Notes: generated by a model from the letters alone, not told the origin. Shown: positions 45,201 to 55,640, numbered from the stretch's first letter. The stretch: 64,000 bases of DNA from Mytilus edulis (GCF_963676685.1 NC_092356.1:43053601-43117600); one strand, 5' to 3'. Made by a program: numbers and translations.

Positions 45201-45659
45201 AATCCATTAAATGAAGCTCACAATATATGGAAAAGTGTAAAAAACAATAGTAAAGATGTAAAGGCAGGAGAAATAAAAGCAAGAATAAGTACTCAAACGT
45301 ACATATTCCAAGCCAAAAGAGCTAAGTTCGATCCAAAAGTTAACCCTATGTGTACAATTTGCGAACAGGAAAATGAAGATCTAGAACATTTTATTCTACA
45401 CTGCAAAGAACTAGAGCAAATAAGATCTAAATACTGCTCAAAAATCGAACAGACAATGGATGAAATTGATACGTCAACATACAAGAAGATCAAACAACAA
45501 GGGAATTTACTGCAGCTCATAATAGACTGTACTAGCAAGGACATAAACTGTTACCCAACTGTGTATGAAAACATTGAAACTCTTGCTAGAAATATGTGTT
45601 ATGAGATGCACTTGCTGCGCACAAAAAGGATAAAAAACCTGATCACAAGTACAGTATAA
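42201..45659 (+). CDS. LINE endonuclease / reverse transcriptase ORF (expressed in the -1 frame)
   Basis: Makes and nicks target DNA copies by target-primed reverse transcription. The APE-type endonuclease begins with IIIGTLNVQNV (42234-42266) and has CIQEHW (catalytic Glu 42330), GDMNG (about 42690) and SDHVP (42924). The RT spans about 43640-44480: KAGKAPDEDGIS, SSYRGITV, LDAEKAFDKLNH (first Asp 44094), QGIQQGAKLS, and CADDIAVLA (44388), where Cys replaces the usual Phe/Tyr before ADD. A CCHC knuckle (CTIC ... H ... C) sits at 45351-45405. No RNase H domain is visible. The frame is open from 42180, but the first ATG is at 42441, after the catalytic Glu. Translation must therefore come from the preceding ORF, most simply by -1 frameshift at 42195-42201, giving about 1150 aa after the slip. 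Confidence 0.88.
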   Translation, partial: RQWPIKQDKREDIIIGTLNVQNVKSNALYIKNLLRDVHVLCIQEHWLFNAEKKIIAEITENSGYIAKSVDDNDDPDFNISMKRGYGGVAIIWKKEINENIKELIDGGNRIQAIHIQQGDKPICLINVYMPSDSKNADIEYKDTLAQIDEMIEKYKDTHEIIVCGDMNGSLDRSSTPHDKILKTFCKEKCIGNTEKCPVKETFYHQNGMSKGQIDYFLFKSNSEIINKIRQIDVLDTDPENTSDHVPVILTLNSQLKKVREKATTIIAKPKWTDCDHQIYKEVINKELPKLMQKSKGIIEKDIKNLEKLLHKAGEAAIPKYRRKIKIKSKGKAIWNEQIDKASKQSKNAFKVWRQHGAPQERSNELKIKMTAAKRILRKAQRQAYASQRESTAGKIMKASNSDTKLFYKLINMQRKTPLINTKILKLNEKTAEDGPSIMNIWQEHFQQLATPTIEENFDTEKLELVEIQNNIIESIEREKGQGIDLVNVKEVNKAIEKLKAGKAPDEDGISVEHYKHGMEELTPFIVHLLNLILTYLDVPIFLKTGILTPILKKEKDKTLPSSYRGITVTKTFAKILQSILKDRVDSVFNNIQNSLQRGFTERVSSLCAAFLTSEAIEESKKLKILLILVTLDAEKAFDKLNHEILFNKLYHYGIKGKLWILLRNLYKGMSIKVKWEGQCTEDVTVLQGIQQGAKLSTTLYKCYNNVILDSILKSRLGACIGDIQVPAPTCADDIAVLANSTADAQGILDIVQHHTSRDLVKINLTKSEAVLYNAKGSNISTLKFEDNEINITNETKHLGIKRNEQNRANISERIRTGRATIYSLLGAGLHVRRGFSPMVAYKLWRTYAVPRSIYGLEVMNLLAKEKDMLELAERKILRQIQGLPNNTANMAVYTLVGAEPIAITLDKNVLTFFMNIVRNPGTIECEILRRQIVFSDQRGKDFINRVEKYNLKSSSYYIENPLNKKEWKRLVGIKIKEYWKNECHNEKMEKTSLKYIEIQNNPLNEAHNIWKSVKNNSKDVKAGEIKARISTQTYIFQAKRAKFDPKVNPMCTICEQENEDLEHFILHCKELEQIRSKYCSKIEQTMDEIDTSTYKKIKQQGNLLQLIIDCTSKDINCYPTVYENIETLARNMCYEMHLLRTKRIKNLITSTV

Positions 45660-46255
45660 GTAAACTTCTTAAAATTGTTACTTACAAATAGTATACCATC
45701 CAACTATTTTACGGCTTATAAGTTTTTAAAAATAAATCCTCACTTTAAAATTGTAAGATATCAGTTATAATTTAAAAAGAGTAATGACAAGATCTCCATA
45801 TAGAAATTAAACTGTAAAGAAAATTTTTGTATATATTATACCTTACATTTTGTCCAAACCCCAACCACTTTACATAAGTCTTACAGGAAATTTTCATTAT
45901 TATTCCTGATATATGTATAGCACACTCAGCTATGATTATAAGTAATTTTTAACTTTTGACCATTTTAATTCTTGTAAATACATGTATATGCAGTTGTTGT
46001 TTTTTAACACTTTCCTACACCCTAGCACATATAAATTATTATATATTTTTTAAAAACTTTATGATGACAATCCTATGAATTAATTATGATATCTATTATT
46101 TAGTGATCATTATAACCAAATTCAGTCATCTGTATATAATTTAATTAATTGTTTCCCTATGTTTTAAGGTGTAAATAGTTGCTCAAACTATACCCTTTGG
46201 GTAGTGCTCCACATTTAATGGAGGAATATACAAGAAACTGAACTGAACTGGTTTT
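45660..46255 (+). other. LINE 3' UTR and simple-repeat tail
   Basis: AT-rich and ORF-free. It ends CAAGAAACTGAACTGAACTG, a short (ACTGA) repeat. There is no poly(A) run, as in LINE groups that end in simple repeats. Confidence 0.65.
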
Positions 46256-46304
46256 GAACTGAGACTTTGAACATTATATAAGTGCTAACTTTGAAATATC
46301 TTTC

Positions 46305-46970
46305 AGGTACACTTTTTCAACACATTGTTGGCAATTCCTATTGGAACGAACTGTGCACCTCTCCTTTACGTCAAATATAATACACGATCTTCTTGAAATA
46401 TAGATTCCGGGTACTGACATTGTTTATTGTCTTAATTATAGTTTTTTGTTTGTACTTTTGAATATTTATTTTACTGTTTAGTGTATTTCTGACATGTAAT
46501 ATCCTTTTGACGTGACTCGTCGATACTTGTACATCCCGTCATTGTGCTATGGTAAATTTTTGAATTTTTGTCTTTCATTTTTGCTTATGTGCTTTTGTTT
46601 TTATGCCCTTAAGTGTTTCTTTGTAACATGTTTGTTTGTTTTTATAGTCTTTAAGATTATAACACAATGTTGACTGTTGTACCCCTATTTTGACACTTTG
46701 ACCTATTATGTCTGTTTGTTTTGTTCATATATCGTTGTCTATAATAATGGAATTTTATGCGTCTGTCTTACTAATGAGAGGTGGTTAAGCTAGCTATAAA
46801 ACAAGGTTTAATCCACCATTTTCTACATAATAAAATGCTTGTACCATGTCAGGAATATGACAGTCGTTATCCATTCGTTTGATGTGTTCGAGCTTTTGAT
46901 TTTGCCATTTCGATAAGGAATTTTCTGTTTTGAATTTTCCTCTTGAGTTCGGTATTTTTTTTAGATTTTT
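46305..46970 (+). pseudogene. YIDD-family retroelement remnant: RT motif stub plus full 3' tail
   Basis: CCTATTGGAACGAACTGTGC encodes PIGTNCAPL, the RT motif just upstream of the part seen at 53619. Most of the RT is then missing. The 3' tail follows: GACGTGACTCGTCGATACTT, AACACAATGTTGACTGTTGT, AATCCACCATTTTCTACATA, GTCAGGAATATGACAGTCG. Confidence 0.65.
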
Positions 46971-47867
46971 AACCGGATTTTTGTGACAAAAATGTCGGTT
47001 ATTGATTTGGGGATGTACGGCGGGCGGGCGGGCGGGCGGGCGGGCGGCAATCTAATGTTGTCTGTGCATTAACTCATGAACCGTTCACCCAAAGCTTTTA
47101 AAATTTTAATATGTTATTACTGACAACTATACAAAGGTCAAGTTCAATAATGGCGATTTTGACTTTTACCGTTCAGGAGTAATGGTTCTTGAAAGATTGA
47201 AAAATGGAGTTGTCCGTGCATTTACGCATGAACTGTTCTACCAAAGCTTCCCAAATTTTAATATGTTGTTACTAATGAAAGAATGGAGGTCAAGTTCAAT
47301 AATGACGAATTTGACTTTTACCGTTCAGGAGTTTTGGTTCTTGAAAGATTGAAAAATGGAGTTTCCAGTCGTGTCCGTGCATTTATGCATGAACTGTTCT
47401 ACCAAAGCTTCCGAAATTTTAATATGCTGTTACTGATGACAAAATGGAGGTCAAGTTCAATATTGACGATTTTGACTTTTACCGTTCAGGAGTTATGGTT
47501 CTTGAAAGATTGAAAAATGGCTTTTCCCGTCGTGTCCGTGCATTTTCTCATGAACCATTCAACCAAAGCTTTTGAAATTTTAATATGTTGTTACTGATGA
47601 CAAAATAGAGGTCAAGTTCAATAATGACGATTTTGACTTTTACCGTTCAGGAGTTATGGTTCTTGAAAGATCGTAAAATGGCGTTTCCATTCAGGTTGTT
47701 GCATTTACTCATGAGCCATTCAATCTAAGATTTTCAAATTTTAATATGTTGATACTGATGACAAAATGGAGGTCAAATTTGATATTGACGATTTTCACTT
47801 TCACCATTCATCAGTAATGGTTCTTGTGATATAGCCAGGACACAAATAAATGTTAATAAATCCGGTT
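46971..47867 (+). mobile_element. Core-monomer element, five 161-bp units with a GGGC tract
   Basis: Exact inverted ends AACCGGATTT (46971-46980) and AAATCCGGTT (47858-47867). A CGGG microsatellite occupies 47018-47047. The monomer mark GGTCAAGTT (GGTCAAATT in the last) occurs at 47136, 47288, 47449, 47610 and 47771 (spacings 152, 161, 161, 161). Each unit carries GACTTTTACCGTTCAGGAGT or a variant. The 76-aa ORF inside is a by-product. Confidence 0.75.
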
Positions 47868-48353
47868 TGCTGTCGTTGTGACAGCCTCTTGTTTTCCAGT
47901 AATTGCAATATCTAGTTTTAGTTTGTAATCCGGATTTGCTTTTTTCTCAATCGATTTATGAGTTTCGAACAGCGGTATACTACTGTTGCCTTTATTTAGT
48001 ATCATTCTGATAAGTCAACACTTCCAACTGTGTCTTATAAGTTATCATGTTTTCACTATTGTCAATTGTTCCTTTCTGAGAAATCGAGTTTTTAATTTAA
48101 TCCTGTTTTCACTATTGTCAACTTTTCTTTTTTCTTGAAAGCGATTTACGTTACTCGCTTCTTTGTATTGAGTGGATACTTCTCAGTAGAAATAATATGG
48201 GATTTATTCCCATGAAACAACATCATATAATTACGAGAGGAAAAATCAAAATTAGAATAATACTTACCGACAATGCTGACGTCATTGCAAGTTATTCAAG
48301 GTTATCATGAATTTGGGAAGGTCTTTATATCTGTATATGTTATGCCATTTTTT

Positions 48354-49440
48354 GTCGAGCCTGCAACTTTTGTTGCAGAAAGCTCGACATAGGGATAGTG
48401 ATCCGGCGGCGGCGGCGTTAGCTAACTTCTTAAAAGGTTTATATTTTTGAAGGTGAAAGACCTGGATGCTTCATACTTTGTAAAATGTATATAGATGCCT
48501 CATGTTATGAAGTTTCCGTCAGTCAATGTCCTTGACCTCATTTTCATGGTTAGTGACCACTTGGAAAAAAAGTTCAGAATTTTTGTAATGTTGAATTCTC
48601 TCTTATTATAAGTAATATGATAACTATATTTGGTATGTGCGTACCTTGCAAGGTCCTCATGCCCGTCAGACAGTTGACCTCGACCTCATTTCATGGATCA
48701 GTGAACAAGGTTAAGTTTTGGTGGTCAAGTCCATATCTCAGATACTATAAGCAATAGGGCTAGTATATTTGGTGTATGGAAGGACTGGACGGTGTACATG
48801 TTCAACTGGCAGGTGTCATCTGAACTTGACCTAATTTTCATGGTTCAGTTGTTATAGTTAAGTTTTTATGTTTTGGTCTGTTTATCTCATACTTTATGCA
48901 ATAGGTCTACTATATTTGTTGTATGGAATAACTGTAAGGTGTACATGTCTAGCGGGCAGATATCATCTGACCTTGACCTCATTTTCATGGTTCAGTGGTC
49001 AAAGTTAAGTTTTTAAGTTTTGGTCTTTTTATCTTATATTATATGCCAAAGGTCAACTATATTTGGTGTATGGAAACATATATTATGATCTATATGTCAG
49101 TCCCGCAGGTTTTATTTGACCATGACCTCAATTGCACGGTTCATTGCACAGTATTAAGATTTTGTGTTTTGGTCTATTTTTCTTAAACTATAAGTAATAG
49201 GTCAACTATATTTGTTGTATGGAAGCTTTGTTAGCTGTACATGTCTGCCTGGCATGGTTAATCTGACCTTGACCTCATTTTCATGGTTCATTGGTCTTTG
49301 TTTAGCTATCTTGGTTAATGTTAAGTTTATGTGACAGTTGTAATAAAGCTTTATACTTAGGACTATCAACATTATATCAATGATTAGTAAAGAAGGCGAG
49401 ACATTTCAGTGTGTGCACTCTTGTCTACATTTCATGATGC
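48354..49440 (+). mobile_element. Core-monomer element, about six 145-bp units with a terminal hairpin
   Basis: Opens with a hairpin GTCGAGC-CTGCAAC-TTTT-GTTGCAG-AAA-GCTCGAC (48354-48388), then a GGC trinucleotide tract. Units marked by TTGACCTCATTTTCATGG recur near 48532, 48686, 48821, 48972, 49122 and 49270. It ends GGCGAGACATTTCAGTGTG. Relatives are at 11860-12700 and 9900-10030. Confidence 0.7.
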
Positions 49441-49639
49441 AATTTATTGAAACTCGTTTGCTACGTCGGAGCATCATATTCGCTCAGAGATTTTTTTTTT
49501 TACCGATATTGTTTATTTTTTTTGCCAATTATACCCTTTATTTTAAATTTTAGCAACCCTATATATCTGTATCCGCCCTAAATTCCTTATTCTTCTTTGT
49601 ACCCATTATTCTCTATTTTGTTAACCTCATTCAGATCCT

Positions 49640-49845
49640 AAAATAAGATTAAAGTGTCCAACCATCTGAAAACATCTGTTTGTCATCCTTTGACCCATTG
49701 CGATCCTCAAAAAAGACCAAAGTGTACAACCATCTGTAAACAGTTTTCTGTCATCCTTTGACCCATTGAGATCCTCAAACAAAATCAAAGTGTAAAACCA
49801 TCTGAAAACATCTTTCTGTCATCCTTTGACCCATAGATCATAGAA
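49640..49845 (+). repeat. Three-copy tandem repeat, 68-69 bp
   Basis: ACCATCTG recurs at 49661, 49729 and 49798, each unit with AAAGTGT, CTGTCATCCTTTGACCCAT (or close) and GATCCT. Confidence 0.85.
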
Positions 49846-51012
49846 AACAAATTCAATTTCAGGGTTGTTTTTGGTGGAAGAAGACTTCAAGTCTTCTGTA
49901 GGCCTATGGCGCCGACTTTAGAATCATTGAACCTCCGTATGCCGCATTTGTTTCTGTGTATTACAATTTCATAACAACTTCTGATTCCTGACACCGATTT
50001 TTACACATGATTAAGCATTCGAATCACTTAATTTGTAAATAAGGATTGAAAAACAATCACTATCGAAAATGTGTACCCTTTTTTATGTAAATTATTAGAT
50101 TTCATCTCATCTACATGAACGTTATTTCTTAGACTGGTTCCCGATCGCAATATGCAGTATGTTACACATGAGAGAGTATGCTAATAGCTAATACCTGGAA
50201 CGTAGTACCAGGAACCAGGATAGTTATTTGTTTACATGTAACCGGATGTTTTTACTGTAGATATTTGAAGTACGCATGCGTGAATTTGGTATCAGGACAA
50301 CTCGCCCAGTTTACTTGTTCGTCCTTGGTCTGTTCGTCTTGAGTTCTTACGCCCGTATAGTACGTTCGCCCTGTGTTCATTCTCTTTACTCTTATCAAGG
50401 ATGTTTTATAATACGTCCTTGCATTTATTAAAAAATATTAATATTAAGGGTATCGTTAAAAAAACTCTAAAACACAATTTAGTGAAAATCATCTGTTCCT
50501 TATTTTGTTCCCAAGGTAAGACAATCGTGTTCCGCTAATCAAATTATGGGTTTCTTATAATAAATTAATAAGCCAATCAAAAACGTTTTCTCTGAAGATT
50601 ATTCTAACATGCTAGATTTTGAACTTGTGTTGTTTTCATCTAGTTGTAAAATCGTGAACATGTCATGTAAATTTACACAGCTCAATTAAGGATGAAAGCA
50701 TGGCTGATTGACAAAATTCAATGATGCAGTACTACCATAAAGATAATAAATAGTATTTTTTTCACTAATTTATTGACATAATACTTGTTGTAACATATTT
50801 TATTTTTGTATTCAATTCAATCATTTAAAGGGCAATGTACTATTCTATTTTTCACAAAGACCAACAAACAGGTTGAGGGGTCAAATTAATAAAGAAGATA
50901 TAAGTTTACTAGAAACATCACAAAATTCTTTTACATGTTTTGACCATTTAAAACTTGACAGATTCATAGTTCTTGGGGAAAATTTTCATCAAATATGAAT
51001 ATAAAGGTGCTC
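49846..51012. other. No gene seen
   Basis: AT-rich; short inverted pieces such as ACCTGGAACGTAGTACCAGG near 50191 but no supported feature. Confidence 0.35.
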
Positions 51013-51321
51013 ATTTTTTACAGTGGGTTGTAATGTTTTTCCAGTGAGGGTTACCACTCATTTGGAGTGTTGTTCCCAACCTGTTAAAGGTCCATCTTTG
51101 TGCATAATTCAAAATTGGAAATTTCAACAAGCATCTAATATTCTTATACAAGAAAATAAACCCTGGTCTGCTAGCTACATGTTCATCTTTTCTACCGATT
51201 TAATAACTAGAATCATGCAAACAGACTTAAGAAAAAGGCATGTAAGTTCATCATACAAATATAACACTTTTCTAGACAATCCAGATCGTGCAAAATACAT
51301 CGCTAAAAATTGTAATCTTTA
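51013..51321 (+). CDS. Orphan ORF, possible exon or relic (about 99 aa)
   Basis: The open frame follows a TTTTTACAG that looks like a splice acceptor and ends at TAA. Its composition is protein-like (cysteine pair, ECCSQPVKGPSLCIIQNWKF, TDLITRIMQTDLRKRHVSSS), but I recognise no domain. It could be a terminal exon, a piece of a transposon protein or chance. No partner exon was found nearby. Confidence 0.25.
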
Positions 51322-51399
51322 AAATTGTTGTCACGCACTAAAAACCCCCATTGGAACTTTCAAAAGTTGGCGGGTATGTAACAAGTCTTACTATTTTTA

Positions 51400-51655
51400 T
51401 GCCCCATTAGTGGGCATTATGTTTTCTGGTCTGTCCGTCCGTCCTGCTTTAGGTTAAAGTTTATGGTCGAGGTAGTTTTTGATGAAGTTGAAATCCAATC
51501 AACTTGAAACTCAGTACACATGTGTTCCTTATGATATGATCTTTCTAATTTTACTGCCAAATTAAAGATTTTACCTGATTTTCACAGTCCACTGAACATA
51601 GAAAATGATTGTACGGATTGGAAATCCATTTACTTATGACACATTCTTGTTTGAA
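51400..51655 (+). repeat. Core-monomer repeat, 8-kb family copy
   Basis: GGGCATTATGTTTTCTGGTC, a CTGTCCGTCCGTCC tract, AATCAACTTGAAACTCAGTA, and the end TATGACACATTCTTGTTT match 8094-8520. Confidence 0.65.
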
Positions 51656-52455
51656 GAAAAAAATACGTCATAACGATAATGGAACAAAGCAGGCTGGGTT
51701 AGTGGGGCTGCTTTTATGGTAATTCAAGTAACCTTTTATTCACCTTCTTCCACCTCAAAGCTATCAGCTCTTTGATTATTGACATGAGTAAATATCTATG
51801 AAATTGATTATCTATTGAAATCAACTTTTAAGAATGGACTGAAGTGCAACTTTGATGGTAACATCTGATGCTGACTTCATTGACAGATCTATTCAACTGA
51901 GGGCTTTCTCTGCTTATTTGTATTTTTCAACAATAGTCAACTTTACATTCATTCTTAGTGTTATATCTATTTGTATTGGTTGCTCTGTCAATTAAAAAAA
52001 ATAAATGGTCAATAACTATTGATAATTTTGTATACTCCGTCCTATTGAATGAGCAACAAATATTTATAACGTCTTCGCAAGAAGCACTAGATCAAACACG
52101 ACCACATATTCAAGTTGTCCAAGATTGCTCTGACGTCTTAAGGCTTGTTTAAGACTTGATGTCATGACCCACAAAAATAACTAATTGCGTGTTGTTATTT
52201 GTTGCCGACCAGATTTTGACCCAGCATGCAAAACTTTAGGAGTAACTTTATGTTATAAGCTTAATCATATCATATGTTTTCGTACGTGATATGAAGTACG
52301 CTTTATCAGTTCAGTGGTCCGAACTATTGTGATTTTATTATTTTCAATGGAAATTGTGATGTCACAATGCATTCTTAATGGTACGAAAACCCATGAGACG
52401 AGGATATAATCTTGTAAAGATATATTTGAATATCTCATTGACGACTCGTACAGAT
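51656..52455. other. No gene seen
   Basis: AT-rich; small ORFs at 51958 (+) and 52265 (-) show no recognisable features. Confidence 0.35.
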
Positions 52456-52742
52456 AAAAAAAGACATCTCTCTCTAAAAATATCCATACTATTAAACGAG
52501 GAGACCTCATTTTGTGTGTCGCTTATCTTTCTTCCACAATAAATGAATCATCATGCCTCTGTGTTCTTCAGGTAACATGCATAGTTGCATTTGTCATCCA
52601 TTCTTATGAATATTCAGATTGAGTTATTTTGGGAGAAAAACGAGAAAAAAGGTGTCCGGATATAGTGTCCGTTATTGGACGAAATTTTAAGTCAGGTTAG
52701 ACTTCCTGTTTTCGTTTTCCTGTATACCTTGAACACACATAT

Positions 52743-52912
52743 ACTACGAATAAAGTGCATTTTCTATCTGATATCATTTTCAAGTTTTCAATCGACGGCG
52801 GTCACAGAGTTTATTAAATAGAGAGGGTCTGTATAATATATCAATGACCGCCGTGGATCGATTGGTAAACTGAGAATTTAAAGTAAAAAGCAATTACACT
52901 TTATTTATAGTA
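52743..52912. mobile_element. Imperfect TIR element, about 170 bp
   Basis: ACTACGAATAAAGTGCATTT ... TCAATCGACGGCGGTCA at the left and, reverse-complemented, ACTATAAATAAAGTGTAATT ... CAATCGATCCACGGCGGTCA at the right. The loop of about 45 nt holds a TATTAAATAGAGAGGG block. Confidence 0.6.
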
Positions 52913-52979
52913 ATGAATTTTCATTTTATACATATGAACGGTAAATTATTCATGTGTTATTATTTAAAAGAGGGACGAA

Positions 52980-53622
52980 AGATACCAAAGGGACAGTCAA
53001 ACTCATAAATCTAATACAAACTGACAACGCCATGGCTAAAAATGAAAAGACAAACAAACAACAGCACACACGACACAACATAGAAAACTAAAGAATAAAC
53101 AACACGAACCCCACCAAAAAACTAGGGGTGATCTCAAGTGCGGGAATATCGTATCAACTGGGAGATATATACCCCGTATGCAAGTGCTGCTGGAATATTG
53201 CTACTTAGAAATGGAAAGTTCACAATTGGAAAGCTGAAATCATCTCTTTTGTCGCAAAGTTTTGTTTTCAACCGACCCTCATTGTCAATTTCTAGATGTA
53301 AGTCAAGATATGAGGCCGACGTAACTGTATCTGTAGTATCCTTTATCTCTAGCTCGATTGGATAGATGCGTTCCACATAGTCACCAAATTTTGAATTACT
53401 TAGTGAAAGAACATCATCTATATAGGGAAAAGTAGAATTAAAGGATATTGCTAACTTCTTATCTTTCTTCCTAAGAAGTTCCTGCATGAAGTCAGCCTCA
53501 TAATAATAAAGAAACAAGTCGGCAAGTAGAGGGGCACAGTTTGTTCTTTTGTCAAAAGAAATGGGAATTTCGGGGGGAAAAGGAGGAGCCGGGCTAGAAA
53601 AACCATTGTCCTGTCCCAAAGT
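52980..53622 (-). pseudogene. Truncated YIDD reverse transcriptase (Penelope-like?) with 3' tail
   Basis: The minus-strand frame 53619-53134 (161 aa) contains RTNCAPLLADLFLYYYEADF, STFPYIDDVLSLSNSKFGDY (the YIDD catalytic motif), SYLDLHLEIDNEGRLKTKL and VNFPFLSSNIPAALAYGVYI. The N-terminal half of the polymerase is missing and the frame runs straight into the 3' tail (GATCACCCCTAGTTTTTTGG; 52980-53130), so an internal deletion removed the region seen at 22930-23420. The RT type resembles Penelope-like elements; no GIY-YIG nuclease is present in the fragment. Not functional. Confidence 0.75.
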
Positions 53623-54122
53623 ACCTATAACGTTTGATACCTTTTCTATAATTCTCCAGTCATTAAATCTTTTACAAAAAAATCATTGATTACAAAATAA
53701 GAAGATGTGGTATGATTTCCAATGAGACAGCTCTCCAAAAGAGACCAATATAACAACTATAGGTCACTGTACGGTCGTCAACAATGAGCAAAGCCCATAC
53801 GGCATAGTCAACTGTAAAAGATCCCGATATGACAATGTAAAAATATTCAAACGAGAAAACCTACGGCCTTATTTCTGTGCAAAATATAAACGAAAAACAA
53901 ATATGTAACACATAATAAAACGACAACCACTGAATTACAGGCTCCTGACTTGAATGTTCATAATATACTAAATTAATGTTCATATTGAAATTAATAGAGA
54001 AAAAAAATTGAGAATTTTGAAATAAAGGATGAGGGATAAAAAAAAACATTTTTCTGTCCCTAAGTACCTATGACTTTTGATGCTATGCCTAAAATTCTCC
54101 AGTCATTAAATCTTTTACAAAA
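53622..54122. repeat. Family A repeat bracketed by a duplicated 60-bp flank
   Basis: Family A copy at 53697-53950 (AAGAAGATGTGGTATGATTT, CAACTATAGGTCACTGTACG, GAGCAAAGCCCATACGGC). On either side, 53630-53683 and 54066-54117 share AATTCTCCAGTCATTAAATC and TTTTAC plus diverged leading sequence. The flanks are too long and diverged for a target duplication. Confidence 0.55.
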
Positions 54123-55166
54123 TTCTTCCTACAACACTTTACACACTTTCAACCACGCTATGAATGCCCGCGATTTCGCGGTATGTTCTAGTACTATTAA
54201 AAACAAGACAAACGAATATAAGGAAATATAAAAAAAAATCTATTTTAAGAATATGTCCATTGACCTTGTCAATGCCCAGACAAATAAATCTTTTGTAAAA
54301 ATATAAGACAACAGAATTTTAGTTGGTGAAAAGAAGAAAACTTAATCTTATTCTTAACACCTTTGTTTCATGTAGGTTAACTATTAAACATATCGTTTGG
54401 TCTTAATTTTCTCACTTCGAATTATGTTATTATTGTAATTTTTAGCCTACATCCTTGTTTTCTCTCTCTTGAAACTTATGGGTGTATATTTAAATAATAG
54501 ATAATACAATCAGGAAGTCTATTGTAAATCTAATGCACTTACACCATATGTATTGTCTAGTATGTACCTTTATAGAAAGACAATTAGATTTTCTATGGCA
54601 ACTTAGGTACGGTAATATTATCGAAACTATTTCGTTAGTTTTCATTATTCATTCACATATCAGGAGTGAGTAGTAGGTATGTGGGTTTTTTTTCGAATTG
54701 TATATGATGTATAAAATTATAATGAAAAAGAATTTTTCTAGTTAGCCATTTGAAAGAATGATGATGTGTTTTTATTTGAATAAAGTGATTGTAAAAAATG
54801 TATTTAAGATATAACCATAACTATACTAAATCTTCAACGATTTTCTTGACAGCTTGACATTTCACTGGTACATTTTAAACAATCTGTAATTTGAAAAGTT
54901 ACCTATTGTGTAAGTAATAATAAGGAAAGAAATCGCATTAGTATTCAAATTTTAACAGTTTGTTTGTAAATTAAACGCCAGAGGCATGGGTAGATCAAAG
55001 GGAGATTTGTCGGTTCAAAAACTTCAATCATTGGGGCAATTGAATTATGGCGGCATTATTACAGGATAGGTATAGGACACTATGGCTATGAACATGCACA
55101 TTCATGACAGTTTTATGTTTAAAATTTAAAACATATCAGAAAATATGAGAGCAAATGATATCTTTA
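54123..55166. other. No gene seen
   Basis: AT-rich. Contains the short inverted sequence CCCGCGATTTCGCGG at 54168, probably an edge of a small repeat. Confidence 0.35.
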
Positions 55167-55640
55167 TGCTAACATTCCTATGTAAATTTTAAAATTGTTT
55201 GTATGTACATTGAACGACAAATTTATGCGACGTATAAAATTTTCTGACGTCAGACACTCAAATCAATGAATGTGTTCGTAGATAGTAGATGTTTTTGTGT
55301 TCTGTTGAATTGTTCCTTTTAAAATTGTTATACGATGATGACTGATGTACCCATATTTTGACTATTTTATTTATTGTGTCTGTTTATTTAACGCATCAAT
55401 GTAAATAAATCGGAAATTGATGAGACTGTCATTAAAGTGAGAGGGTTAGCGCTAAAGAACCAGGTTTTATCCACCATTTTCTACATTTGAAAATGCCTGT
55501 ACCAAGTCAGGAATATGACAGTTCTTGTCCATTCGTTTTTGATGCGTTTTGTTATTTGATTTTGCCATGTGATTATGGACTTTCCGAATTGATTTTCCTC
55601 TAAGTTCAGTATTTTTGTGATTTTACTTTTTAAGGATGAA
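55167..55640 (+). repeat. 3'-tail copy of the YIDD retroelement family
   Basis: Collinear with 36735-37210; the closest pair in the window. Ends AAGTTCAGTATTTTTGTGAT. Confidence 0.75.

Larger units (their letters stand above)
38600..46255 (+). mobile_element. Apparently intact non-LTR retrotransposon with three ORFs
   Basis: Contains ORFs at 38677-39414 (SGNH-like), 39718-42246 (PHD finger, coiled coil) and 42201-45659 (endonuclease, reverse transcriptase, zinc knuckle), all on the A-rich strand and without internal stops. A 3' UTR of about 575 nt ends in a short (ACTGA) repeat at 46236-46251. The RT, the APE-type endonuclease upstream of it, the absence of LTRs and the simple-repeat 3' tail identify a LINE. 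An esterase-like domain and a PHD-type finger are known from CR1/L2-like elements, but I do not assign a clade. Uninterrupted frames suggest a recent insertion. The 5' boundary and target duplication were not found. Confidence 0.9.

Noticed and set aside
42267..45659. RT ORF starting at GTG 42267
   Set aside because: GTG is not a normal eukaryotic start, and the conserved endonuclease start (IIIGTLNVQNV) lies upstream of it in the same frame, so the protein must begin earlier by frameshift.
38600..46255. Viral origin for the three-ORF element because of its lentivirus-like slippery heptamer
   Set aside because: No LTRs, protease, integrase or envelope; APE endonuclease plus LINE RT and a simple-repeat tail identify a non-LTR retrotransposon.
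48225..48300. ATACTTACCG resembling the 5' end of U1 snRNA
   Set aside because: Only about ten bases match; no Sm site or stem-loops follow.
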